A stretch of DNA of 25,502 nucleotides from a virus: IMG/VR virus record IMGVR_UViG_3300037586_002113, positions 1-25,502 of that record. One strand, given 5' to 3'. This document shows, one piece after another, positions 7,697 to 14,371 of this stretch. Position 1 is the stretch's first letter, and each line of letters starts with the position of its first letter. Both the position numbers and the translations under genes were made by a program. Below the pieces are notes generated by a model. That model was given only the letters and a program-made list of their open reading frames with translations, made no database searches and had not been told where the DNA came from.

Positions 7697-8911
7697 CTAA
7701 GTCCACCGCGTTGGCTGTTCAATTTGATAGTCTGTTTTCACTGGAAATAGGTACTCAACCATATAGCCAAGGGCATCATTCATATGATCATAGCCATCGT
7801 CTTTATTAGGTTGGGATGTCCCCTCTTTATAGGTCTGCCGTTCAAGCGACTTGATGGCTTGTTTGCAGTTTTCCGTGAGGAACAGATGCCTTGTGCCACC
7901 GCCTGTTTTCAGTCTTGAGTTGACCGCATTGATGCGATCCCTGACGAGCGGATGGGCTTTCTTGGCTTTCGTCATAAAGCCTGAATTCTGTAGTATCGAG
8001 AGGTCGGTGCGACCCCCTGCCGATGTCTTTCTCTGCCGTGCTGCTGGATCGGGATAGATAATTATTTGCCTGTCGGGATAGCGTTGGTGTATCTCTTTCG
8101 CCATCTCATCGCTGTTACTACCATAAATCACGATCTCATCGATGCAGATCAGATCGTTGCCCTTACGCTGTGCAACAACAGCACTCATGGGGTCGATGTT
8201 GAAGTCCATACCTATATGAAGAACGCCACCATTATCGCTTGCCTTCACTACAGATGCTGATCGATCAAAGTTGTAGTAGATCAGCCCTGCATAGGTGACA
8301 AACTCGGCACGGTATTCTTGATCAAAGGTGCGCTGATCGAGGTCAGCTTGCGCCTGGTCAATCTCAGGCTGTGAAACTTGCCCACCATCGAGGGTTGTGA
8401 ATTGATAGCTCTCCCATCCCTCCGCACCATCCACGCCCTTTGCCCACAGATCATAGAAGTGGTTGCGCCCTTTAGGTGTGCCTATGAATAACGCACTGCC
8501 TCCTCTGTCGCTCAAGCTTGGACGTATAACCTCACTCCAAGTCTCAGGTCGCATATCAGCGAACTCGTCAAGTACAACAAAGTCTAATGCACGTCCTCGC
8601 AGATGATTGGGCTTCTCCGCGCCCTTGAGCGATATCGTAGAGCCATTGATAAGTTTGATAGTCAGTGCGGTTTCATTGGTCTTTGCCATGTATTCATCGG
8701 GGATGGTATGGATCAGCATATCCCAGGCGATCTCTTTACTCGCTTTGTAAGTCGGGGAAATGTACCAGCAGTTTCTATGCTTGCCACCTATTGCCGCTTT
8801 TAGCAATTCACCTGTCGATAGAAAGGTCTTGCCAAATCTACGCCCAGCCACACAGACGCGAAAACGAGAATCAGAACAAAATATCTCAGTCTGGGGAAGT
8901 GTTAGTTGCAT
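7697..8911 (-). CDS. terL: Terminase large subunit
   Basis: A 404-residue packaging motor protein. Walker A is AGRRFGKT at residues about 22-29, Walker B is FVVLDE near 115, and the coupling motif is in FIGTPKGRNHFY. The nuclease domain shows MDFNIDP with the first acidic residue and a C-terminal HMNDALGYM with another. It cuts and pumps phage DNA into the prohead using ATP. The frame is open further upstream, but the ATG at 8911 begins MQLTLPQTEIF, the usual N-terminal form, and has GTGGA upstream. It overlaps the end of the small subunit by 26 bases. Confidence 0.95.
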   Translation of the reverse strand: MQLTLPQTEIFCSDSRFRVCVAGRRFGKTFLSTGELLKAAIGGKHRNCWYISPTYKASKEIAWDMLIHTIPDEYMAKTNETALTIKLINGSTISLKGAEKPNHLRGRALDFVVLDEFADMRPETWSEVIRPSLSDRGGSALFIGTPKGRNHFYDLWAKGVDGAEGWESYQFTTLDGGQVSQPEIDQAQADLDQRTFDQEYRAEFVTYAGLIYYNFDRSASVVKASDNGGVLHIGMDFNIDPMSAVVAQRKGNDLICIDEIVIYGSNSDEMAKEIHQRYPDRQIIIYPDPAARQRKTSAGGRTDLSILQNSGFMTKAKKAHPLVRDRINAVNSRLKTGGGTRHLFLTENCKQAIKSLERQTYKEGTSQPNKDDGYDHMNDALGYMVEYLFPVKTDYQIEQPTRWT

Positions 8912-9266
8912 TGCCATCCACGATGATATTGATAGGGGGTATCTCTTGTGCTTCTGGCTGCTCTTCCTTCCAGCCACCCTGAGTCTTCAGGTAGAAGATG
9001 TTAGCCGCTACGTTGCCATCTGTTGCCAATTTGACAAGGTTAGACCCCATATCACTGATCTGTTTGACTCTCCCTTTTTTATAGGCATCGCAAACTTCAG
9101 GTTGTCTAGCCTCAATCGCCCTTAATGTAGTCTCTGAGATACCGAAAAAATCAGCTATTTGAGCCTTAGTCAGGACAGCGGCAAGTGCTTTAAGCTCGAT
9201 CACCTGGTCAGGGGTGAATACAACGGGCGGTCTACCTCCCCCATCGCCCTGATTGCCGTTCTTCAT
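8886..9266 (-). CDS. terS: Terminase small subunit
   Basis: A 126-residue protein with an N-terminal helix-turn-helix (VLTKAQIADFFGISETTLRAI, residues about 32-53) followed by a helical oligomerisation region that includes GNVAANIFYLKTQGGWKE, a hallmark of phage TerS. It would recognise the packaging site and load TerL. The ATG overlaps the holin stop (TAATG). It stands immediately upstream of TerL. DNA recognition by the HTH is inferred from the family. Confidence 0.9.
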   Translation of the reverse strand: MKNGNQGDGGGRPPVVFTPDQVIELKALAAVLTKAQIADFFGISETTLRAIEARQPEVCDAYKKGRVKQISDMGSNLVKLATDGNVAANIFYLKTQGGWKEEQPEAQEIPPINIIVDGNATNTSPD

Positions 9267-9496
9267 TACTTCTTACGCAATCGCGCTTCGATGCTTTTGA
9301 GCATATCTTTGATGCGCTTTATGAGTCGCTGGCAACTTTTGCTCTCCAGTATGCGAGTACCCAACCAAATAATCGTGAATAGGGACGCAATTGGTGTCAG
9401 CCAGTTGCTCGCGATAATACCGACCCAAGAAGCACCTGAATAAGCACCCCCGCCAGCAGCAACCAGATCAACAATATCTTTGCCATGCTCAGTCAT
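9266..9496 (-). CDS. Holin
   Basis: A 76-residue small membrane protein beginning MTEHGKDIVDLVAAGGG. It has a hydrophobic stretch WVGIIASNWLTPIASLFTII (one or two transmembrane segments) and a strongly basic C-terminal tail rich in Lys/Arg, typical of phage holins. The ATG at 9496 has GGAG upstream and overlaps the lysozyme stop by eight bases (ATGACTGA). It sits directly after the lysozyme gene. It would form the inner-membrane lesion that lets the endolysin out. A second holin-like gene lies at 20414-20803. Confidence 0.75.
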   Translation of the reverse strand: MTEHGKDIVDLVAAGGGAYSGASWVGIIASNWLTPIASLFTIIWLGTRILESKSCQRLIKRIKDMLKSIEARLRKK

Positions 9497-9947
9497 TCGA
9501 TTTCTCCTTTGTCCCGTAATCAACTTTGCCTGTGTCAAAAAGTGTGGCCTCTGACTTTCTTCGCCTCGTTAAACCCGCCAGTGCTTTGCCTTTGGATTTA
9601 TTCCATCTGACTATCTGCTCTGAAACCGCATCCAGTTCACCGCTATTTAGAACCAGCAGCAATGTACTCGCCCTGAGATTGCCGCAGCCAAGATTAAAGC
9701 ACCACGACACAATCGCATCGTACTGATGCTGCTCTAGTTCAGTTTTTACCAGGCGGTCAACGTGTAGCTCCACCAGTTCAACATCTTCGATCAACAACGC
9801 ATCGGCTTCTTTCTTGGTGATCTTATCGCCTTCCTGAACACCGCGAGTGTGGCCGTAACCGATTGTCCACACCCCACTGGGGCATTGATACGCCTCCAGC
9901 TTGCAGCCTTCGAAATGCTTAATCAGATCGACATTGGAAGTATTCAT
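9489..9947 (-). CDS. Endolysin, T4-type lysozyme (GH24)
   Basis: A 152-residue muramidase. The catalytic triad region reads HFEG...AYQCPSGVWTIGYGHTRG, fitting Glu-x8-Cys-x5-Thr, the form with Cys used by many phage endolysins such as those of the P21 class. It would cleave the glycan strands of peptidoglycan. There is no signal peptide or SAR helix at the N-terminus, so export should depend on a holin. The ATG at 9947 has AGGTG at good spacing; an upstream in-frame extension to 10019 lacks support. It is the first gene of the late transcript. Confidence 0.9.
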   Translation of the reverse strand: MNTSNVDLIKHFEGCKLEAYQCPSGVWTIGYGHTRGVQEGDKITKKEADALLIEDVELVELHVDRLVKTELEQHQYDAIVSWCFNLGCGNLRASTLLLVLNSGELDAVSEQIVRWNKSKGKALAGLTRRRKSEATLFDTGKVDYGTKEKSND

Positions 9948-10048
9948 GCATTGCACCTGTGAAAGTTTGGCGACCCCACGACTTAGGAAAGGGGAAGTAG
10001 TCGCTTCAATGGGTCGCACAGGTCACCTAAAAAGGCCGCCTATAGACG

Positions 10049-10073
10049 AAAAAAAACCGCCAATAAAGGCGGT
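10049..10073 (-). terminator. tR'-like terminator just after the late promoter
   Basis: The minus-strand RNA forms ACCGCC-loop-GGCGGT followed by eight U residues. It ends about 55 bases after the predicted start of the promoter at 10113-10141 and about 100 bases before the lysozyme gene. It shares stem, U-tract and downstream CGTCT with the hairpin before the capsid gene. Its place matches the terminator that Q must override in lambdoid phages. Confidence 0.8.
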
Positions 10074-10112
10074 CTATGAATGATTTATGCGTGGTTCTCT
10101 CCACTGTAGAGA

Positions 10113-10141
10113 ATTAGATCACATTTTGTGTGAACTGTCAA
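10113..10141 (-). promoter_or_regulatory. Putative late promoter (pR'-like)
   Basis: On the minus strand TTGACA (10141-10136) is followed by 17 bases and TCTAAT (10118-10113), a near-consensus sigma70 promoter. Transcription would begin near 10106, pass a terminator at 10049-10073 and enter lysozyme. A Q-like antiterminator gene lies a short distance upstream at 10657-11190, the arrangement of lambda pR'-tR'-Q. Confidence 0.75.
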
Positions 10142-10165
10142 TATGTACAGTGTATAAATATACAG
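10135..10165. promoter_or_regulatory. Two adjoining LexA-like boxes over the late promoter -35
   Basis: CTGTCAATATGTACAG (10135-10150) keeps CTG-N10-CAG and matches the gammaproteobacterial LexA consensus (CTGT-ATATATAT-ACAG) at 13 of 16 positions. GTGTATAAATATACAG (10150-10165) follows, sharing one base, and departs only at the first base of the CTG...CAG frame. The first box contains the reverse complement of the TTGACA -35 element. Adjoining SOS boxes are known for colicin promoters. LexA binding is a hypothesis. Confidence 0.4.
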
Positions 10166-10174
10166 TTATTTTCT

Positions 10175-10206
10175 CTTCCTTCATTTTTTCGGATTTTTGA
10201 AGGAAG
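10175..10206. repeat. Inverted repeat, 9-base arms
   Basis: CTTCCTTCA (10175-10183) and TGAAGGAAG (10198-10206) flank a 14-base T-rich loop. It lies just upstream of the late promoter. It is not followed by a U-tract outside the stem, so it is not a typical terminator. Its role is unknown; it could be a protein-binding dyad or a leader structure. Confidence 0.6.
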
Positions 10207-10379
10207 CTCCCTCAGCATAGGTTAGCCGTATCATGTGAATTGATGACACGCCTTTTCGATCTTTTGTTTCCGAAAGTTTACGTTGTCTGACTTTAGAAAC
10301 GCAATGTGCGTATGCAGCGTGACAATACCTGGCTGCAAGAGAAAAGGGGTAGCCATGCATTTAAAATTTCATTACACTG

Positions 10380-10462
10380 AAAGCGTTGAAGGATGTAGTG
10401 GGCAATCTAGGGTGGCCTTGTTGTCATCAAAACTTAGATGTTGCTACATCCTTCAACACTTT
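10380..10462 (-). ncRNA. Long inverted repeat, possible structured RNA
   Basis: The arms 10380-10398 and 10444-10462 are 19 bases each and complementary except for one position, which would be a G-U pair in a minus-strand transcript and a C-A mismatch in a plus-strand one. The 45-base loop contains ATCTA (10405-10409) and TAGAT (10435-10439), which extend the stem. No convincing protein is encoded here. In the 425-base gap 10083-10508 this is the most prominent feature beside the promoter, terminator and LexA-like boxes. Whether it is an RNA gene, a leader or a DNA structure is unresolved. Confidence 0.4.
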
Positions 10463-10508
10463 TGTTGATTCTCCGCGCAAAACTGTCAACATTTCTGTAT
10501 ATTCTAGC

Positions 10509-10652
10509 TCATTGACCCGCTACGAAATCACCTAAAAGTTTCACCACCTGTTCTTCAGTCAGGTTATTTAGGAAATCATAGCGCGGGTCATCATCATCCC
10601 AGACTATAGATATGCTACCATCCTCATTTTCCACTACCTCTAAATCTTTCAT
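10509..10652 (-). CDS. Small acidic protein, function unknown
   Basis: A 47-residue frame starting MKDLEVVENEDGSISIVWDD and ending LLGDFVAGQ. The 'ENEDGSISIVWD' strand-like N-terminus and 'LTEEQV' helix resemble small proteins often seen in marine phages. Its ATG is four bases after the Q stop, so it is translated in the same message; the ribosome site (GAAAGA) is weak. It is the last gene before the late control region. No function can be assigned. Confidence 0.65.
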   Translation of the reverse strand: MKDLEVVENEDGSISIVWDDDDPRYDFLNNLTEEQVVKLLGDFVAGQ

Positions 10653-10656
10653 AATA

Positions 10657-11190
10657 TTATTCTTTCAGCCCCCGATGAATCGCCTTGCTGATCTCGGACT
10701 CCATCACCGAATATTCCGACAACAACAAGCTCAATCGCTTTTGCCAGAGCCTAGCTCGCCAGCCGCTGACCCCCAGAATTCTCTTTAATTTCCGCGAGGG
10801 TATTTTTTTGACCCCCACCCCCTCACAGGACGGGCACTGGATTAATTCATTGCCGACTGTCAACTCCCCCACCCCACCACATTTTCGGCACAGTTGAGGC
10901 CGTGTACTCAGCAGCAATGCCATCAGCCCCAGCTTGTAAATAATCAATTTTGGCTCTTTCGCACTGCGCTCAAACTGATGCTTGTTGGCAGCGATTAAAG
11001 CAAGTGATATCAACTCAGGGTTTGATCCGTAGTCCCCCGCGAATTTGGCCAATCCATACAGATAGGTAAATCGATCAACTCGCGTCAGGCAAGCAGCAAC
11101 ATCACTTGCCGTCACCTTCAGTGAGCTTGATCCCCGTACAGATTCCAGTGGCGGTGCGCCAGCGGTGAGCATTGCCATCAACTCACTCAT
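10657..11190 (-). CDS. Q: Late gene antiterminator, Q-like
   Basis: A 177-residue basic protein. The second half has a zinc-binding pattern CRKCGGVG (near 100) and CPSCEGVGVKKIPS (near 118), followed by basic helices ending LSEYSVMESEISKAI. The order Cys-x2-Cys-x-Gly-x-Gly, Cys-x2-Cys-x-Gly-Val-Gly, Pro-Ser, helical tail is that of lambda-type Q, which binds the late promoter DNA and RNA polymerase and lets it read through terminators. The gene lies just upstream of a strong promoter followed by a terminator. The ATG overlaps the upstream stop by eight bases (ATGAGTGA), so it is coupled. Confidence 0.85.
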   Translation of the reverse strand: MSELMAMLTAGAPPLESVRGSSSLKVTASDVAACLTRVDRFTYLYGLAKFAGDYGSNPELISLALIAANKHQFERSAKEPKLIIYKLGLMALLLSTRPQLCRKCGGVGELTVGNELIQCPSCEGVGVKKIPSRKLKRILGVSGWRARLWQKRLSLLLSEYSVMESEISKAIHRGLKE

Positions 11191-11401
11191 CTAGTATCGG
11201 CATGGTTGGGTGCTTGGGTTGAATTTCATCGTAGTCGGGCGGCAACTTGATCAATCTCGCAGTGATCTCATCGCGCAGACTGAGCAGTGCGCTCTGCTTA
11301 ATCTCGCCCTTTGATGATTTTTCGATATTCCAGTATTTTTGAATCAGATCGTGCCACTCATTATCCTCGCAAGCATTGTAGTCAGGTTGAAAATCTATCA
11401 T
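11183..11401 (-). CDS. Hypothetical protein upstream of Q
   Basis: A 72-residue acidic protein starting MIDFQPDYNACEDNEWHDLI. The ATG at 11401 has GAGGT at eight bases; that GAGGTAG also contains the stop of the preceding gene. A longer frame to 11443 has no ribosome site. It is coupled by overlap with the Q gene. No domain is recognised; there are several Trp and acidic residues and a Pro-rich end (QPKHPTMPILDE). Confidence 0.7.
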   Translation of the reverse strand: MIDFQPDYNACEDNEWHDLIQKYWNIEKSSKGEIKQSALLSLRDEITARLIKLPPDYDEIQPKHPTMPILDE

Positions 11402-11406
11402 CTTAG

Positions 11407-11544
11407 CTACCTCGGTAGTCTGCCCCGCCTGGCCATCGCCCAAATCTCAACGGCCTCAGATTTATCAGCCAGCCATGAGAAAATCTGCGCCAGAATCCTT
11501 GTTGAAACTTCCAGCGCCTTGAGCGCATAAAATCTAATCGTCAT
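11407..11544 (-). CDS. Small hypothetical protein
   Basis: A 45-residue frame beginning MTIRFYALKALEVSTRILAQ and ending ARRGRLPR. AGAGG lies seven bases before the ATG. The start overlaps the end of the preceding gene by 11 bases, and the stop is inside the ribosome site of the next. It is predicted to be a basic amphipathic helix. Tight packing supports a real gene, but no function is seen. Confidence 0.6.
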   Translation of the reverse strand: MTIRFYALKALEVSTRILAQIFSWLADKSEAVEIWAMARRGRLPR

Positions 11545-11776
11545 AAATCGCCTCTTCTATGATCGCATTTAAAAAATCTAGTGCTGCTTCAGCGTCTTTT
11601 TTGCTGAAATTGTCACTGATAGAAACTCTGCACTTTTCTGTTGTCGCAGAATCGTCATAAACCGCCCCTGCGATAATCGCGTTCAAGCAATCCAGTGCTG
11701 CCTCTATGTCTTTTTTGCTGAAATCTGCTCTGACAGAAACAAACACTGTCGCTGTATTCATGCCAAATTCAGCCAT
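11534..11776 (-). CDS. Hypothetical protein with internal tandem duplication
   Basis: An 80-residue protein starting MAEFGMNTATVFVSVRADF. The ATG at 11776 follows GGGGGAG and overlaps the upstream stop by eight bases. It is made of two copies of about 33 residues: FSKKDIEAALDCLNAII...VYDD and FSKKDAEAALDFLNAII...IYDD, each preceded by a short beta strand. The repeat is also clear in DNA, so the duplication is fairly recent. Function unknown; a dimer-like fold within one chain is possible. Confidence 0.75.
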   Translation of the reverse strand: MAEFGMNTATVFVSVRADFSKKDIEAALDCLNAIIAGAVYDDSATTEKCRVSISDNFSKKDAEAALDFLNAIIEEAIYDD

Positions 11777-12938
11777 CTCGCTCCCCCTTGATTCGATCTG
11801 GATTGATAATGACCCGACTGTCCTCGCCATAAGCCTTGGAAAGAACAACGCAAGTCATCGATCTTGATGACCCAAAGCCTGAACCTGAATGCCAAGCGTC
11901 AGGACTTGCCAATACATTCCACTGCTCGAAAAGCATTCCCCCGATCTCTTTGGCTTCTTTGTGATGGAGATGTCCCAGCCAGCCATAACGGTATTTAGAG
12001 CGCCCCCATTCCACCGCCAATTTTCGGGTCACGGACTCATAGATTCGTTGAGGTGTTATCTTGTCACCGTGGTGAGTGACAATCAGAGAATTGCCAAACT
12101 CCAGATGAGTAAACTTGGAATAGTTATCAGGAATAGTGACGCGAGGATCATCGGCAAAGTACATTTTTAAAGCCTCGTTTAACCAGAGAGCCGCATCAGG
12201 ATCGTGGTTGCCGCGCACATTTAAAACAGTGACAACCTCGTGCTTTTCGAGCAGCCGAATGATTAACCGCTTGAGTAAATTCACCCCCATCCGAACTGTT
12301 CGACCATATCTACCATCGGAATCTAAAGGCGTTCCACTACCTGTTTCACTTTTGATATTATTACTGTGAAAGAAATCACCAAGATTAACCAAAAGACCAT
12401 GACGAGAATTCGGAGAACGAGCGACCAGTGAGTCCACCGCCCTCTCAAGTAAATCCACACTAATGTTCGCGTCATAATCATCTTCCCTAGTCTCCTTTGA
12501 CCAGGCGTACATCCCCAAATGGTGATCGCCAATCATGTAGCAATTCATCAACTTATCTAAAGTGCCACTGGGCGCATCAACAGGCTTATGCAACCCCTTT
12601 AATTCGTCTTTTAAGCCGTCCCGAAAATCCTCAAGCATTGCGTCCAGATCAAACTTTTCTCGCTCCTGGCGAACGTACTGGCCTTGCAAATTGCCCTCGC
12701 CATCGAATCGGCTAGTCACAAACTTGGTATTGAATCCTTCCATTGTTCGATGGTTGACATCTCGATCTGGCGCTACCCCAGATAATGCGGCTTTTTTATG
12801 AATGCGCTTCATCGCCTGGCTAATGCGACTTTGCGACACGCCCAACTCAGCAGCCGCACCTTTTTGGCTTGAGTGCTTTAAAAATGCGTTCAAAATTTCA
12901 AGCTGTCTAGCCGTGCAGAACTCTCTTAAATGCTCCAT
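11769..12938 (-). CDS. HTH-metallophosphoesterase protein
   Basis: A 389-residue protein. Residues about 1-45 form a helix-turn-helix (SQKGAAAELGVSQSRISQAM). From about residue 130 comes a calcineurin-like metallophosphoesterase domain with the metal ligands in order: IGDHHLGM, LGDFFHSN, RGNHDPDA, VTHHGDK and GHLHHKEA. It may cleave nucleic acid or phosphoester bonds during phage replication; the substrate is unknown. AGGTGA lies before the ATG, and the gene directly abuts ninG (TAGATG). The HTH suggests action on DNA. Confidence 0.85.
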   Translation of the reverse strand: MEHLREFCTARQLEILNAFLKHSSQKGAAAELGVSQSRISQAMKRIHKKAALSGVAPDRDVNHRTMEGFNTKFVTSRFDGEGNLQGQYVRQEREKFDLDAMLEDFRDGLKDELKGLHKPVDAPSGTLDKLMNCYMIGDHHLGMYAWSKETREDDYDANISVDLLERAVDSLVARSPNSRHGLLVNLGDFFHSNNIKSETGSGTPLDSDGRYGRTVRMGVNLLKRLIIRLLEKHEVVTVLNVRGNHDPDAALWLNEALKMYFADDPRVTIPDNYSKFTHLEFGNSLIVTHHGDKITPQRIYESVTRKLAVEWGRSKYRYGWLGHLHHKEAKEIGGMLFEQWNVLASPDAWHSGSGFGSSRSMTCVVLSKAYGEDSRVIINPDRIKGERDG

Positions 12939-13367
12939 CTAATCACCTATTCGATTTGTGTGATATTTGATCTGCTCTTTGAGATCTTTTTGCAACGCCA
13001 GCACATCTTGCCTGTCGATTTTGGGCGCAGTTCGCCACGCCAGTTTCTCCATCGCCTTAACCTTTCTCTCTCCATACATATCCACCATCCACTCCCTGTA
13101 CTTGAGGACATAATGAGCTTGTTTCATCCCCCACTGGTTGCACCCTGGACACTGCGGGTTGATATTCTTCTCGTGAAGTTTGAGGATAGTTCTCCCTCTG
13201 GGAATAAAATGACCGCCCTGCATAGCTTTGTAATGGTCTGTCTTGCCACAAGTCACACACTGGCAGTAGCCGTTATCATCTGAGGCTTTAAGCCGTACAA
13301 GCCTCTGTAACAGCTTTGCAGCATTGTCGATTTCTTTAGCTACTGTCGTTTTTTTGCGCCTTGCCAT
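12939..13367 (-). CDS. ninG: NinG / Rap-type recombination nuclease
   Basis: A 142-residue basic protein with zinc-binding and catalytic motifs of lambda NinG (Rap): CQCVTCGKTDHY, then GGHFIPRGR, and NINPQCPGCNQWG. Rap is a structure-specific nuclease for D-loops and Holliday junctions that aids phage recombination. Its length is somewhat below lambda NinG because the N-terminal part is short. GAGGAAT precedes the ATG, and it abuts its neighbours. It fits with the annealase at 17788-18387. Confidence 0.9.
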   Translation of the reverse strand: MARRKKTTVAKEIDNAAKLLQRLVRLKASDDNGYCQCVTCGKTDHYKAMQGGHFIPRGRTILKLHEKNINPQCPGCNQWGMKQAHYVLKYREWMVDMYGERKVKAMEKLAWRTAPKIDRQDVLALQKDLKEQIKYHTNRIGD

Positions 13368-13571
13368 TTATTCCTCACCAATCGGCACAATATCAATGGG
13401 CTGTGCGCCAACGCCCAGATCGCATAAATTGCACACGCCAAAAGCAGTGCCATCGTCATCAGTCCACAGATCAAGGCCGCTGCCGCAAGTGCAACAAAAC
13501 TCACGCTTGACTCTGATCTGATCACTTTTTTCATCGTGTTCTCCGCCTGGAAACTTAATAATCCGTGTCAT
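13368..13571 (-). CDS. Small zinc-ribbon-like protein
   Basis: A 67-residue protein starting MTRIIKFPGGEHDEKS. FCCTCGSG and GVCNLCDLG give two CxxC pairs about 20 residues apart, a zinc ribbon. It ends one base before ninG. The ATG at 13571 follows the upstream stop by 11 bases; the ribosome site is weak. It may bind nucleic acid or act as an adaptor; no family is certain. Another frame on the same strand overlaps it (see findings). Confidence 0.65.
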   Translation of the reverse strand: MTRIIKFPGGEHDEKSDQIRVKREFCCTCGSGLDLWTDDDGTAFGVCNLCDLGVGAQPIDIVPIGEE

Positions 13572-13582
13572 CGCATACTCGC

Positions 13583-14371
13583 TTAATCGCCACAAAAACA
13601 GGCTGTTGATTCATCGTCAAAATCAAAAAGCTGCCCTTGGTCGCTTGCTATGAGTTTCATTTTTGAATAACTTGGTTGATCGCCCCGAAACACTGCCCCC
13701 ATGAATTCTTCCTGCTCGATCCACCAATCAGCAAGATTTGGGTTATGTTCGACAATTGACTGTTTGATCTTGAAGCCCTTTAAGAAACATAAATCGCAAT
13801 TGCTAAGGGTATTCACAGAGGCGTGAGGCATCGCCAAATCAAAATATTGATGTTGCCAAAATCGATCTATTTGATTCTCAGTGACTTTGGCATCAGCCAG
13901 TGGCACAAAATAACTATCTTTGCCCCGCATCTTTGCCACTCTGCGCGGTTCGTCTGCTCTGATACCAACAACGGTGGCAAAATCACAATCCATGTATCGC
14001 TCAATCGTCAAAACCTTCAATTCACTGGTGCAAAACCGCGCCATCATGTTTGGCAAAAACTGCCGATCTTTGATTAGTTGTGCAAACGGCTCACCGTTTC
14101 GACTAGCTGTTTTATTATCAACAACCCTGAATGCTTTCTTGCCACAATATTCAAGCCAGATAATTTCAACGCCCCAGTTCACAGCGCAGTCATTGACGAA
14201 ATCCAGGGTCTGAGGCATTTCTTTCCCAGTGTTGCAAAAGATCACTTTCAGATAATCTGGCAGCACAAATTCATGTGCCTCTAAAATCTTATACAACATG
14301 AAAGCCGATGATCTGCCGCCTGAGAAGCTGATCACCGCTGGTTCATCGATGAAATAAGGGTTATTAGTCAC
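13583..14371 (-). CDS. PP-loop protein, PAPS-reductase-like
   Basis: A protein of about 262 residues. The N-terminus has the nucleotide-binding PP-loop ISFSGGRSSAFMLYK; further on come FCNTGKEMPQTLDFV, RFCTSELKVLTIE and VVGIRADEPRR, the order of the phosphoadenylyl-sulfate reductase/adenine nucleotide alpha-hydrolase superfamily. CDLCFLKG and a C-terminal CFCGD supply further Cys that could hold an Fe-S cluster. The start is probably GTG at 14371, overlapping the upstream stop as GTGACTAA. Phage members have been linked to sulfur or nucleotide metabolism or DNA modification; here the role is unknown. Confidence 0.8.
   Translation of the reverse strand: MTNNPYFIDEPAVISFSGGRSSAFMLYKILEAHEFVLPDYLKVIFCNTGKEMPQTLDFVNDCAVNWGVEIIWLEYCGKKAFRVVDNKTASRNGEPFAQLIKDRQFLPNMMARFCTSELKVLTIERYMDCDFATVVGIRADEPRRVAKMRGKDSYFVPLADAKVTENQIDRFWQHQYFDLAMPHASVNTLSNCDLCFLKGFKIKQSIVEHNPNLADWWIEQEEFMGAVFRGDQPSYSKMKLIASDQGQLFDFDDESTACFCGD

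Noticed and set aside
9948-10019. Longer lysozyme start at 10019
   Set aside because: The extra 24 residues are not lysozyme-like, and the ATG at 9947 has AGGTG and the normal start MNTSNVDLIKHFEG.
10283-10468. 61-codon plus-strand frame in the late control gap
   Set aside because: It spans one whole arm and the loop of the long inverted repeat, is Cys-rich without a motif, has no good ribosome site and no neighbour on that strand.
10481-10502. Second LexA-like/promoter-like motif (ACTGTCAACATTTCTGTATA)
   Set aside because: It resembles the late promoter element and has TTGACA on the minus strand, but no -10 at proper spacing and no CTG-N10-CAG.
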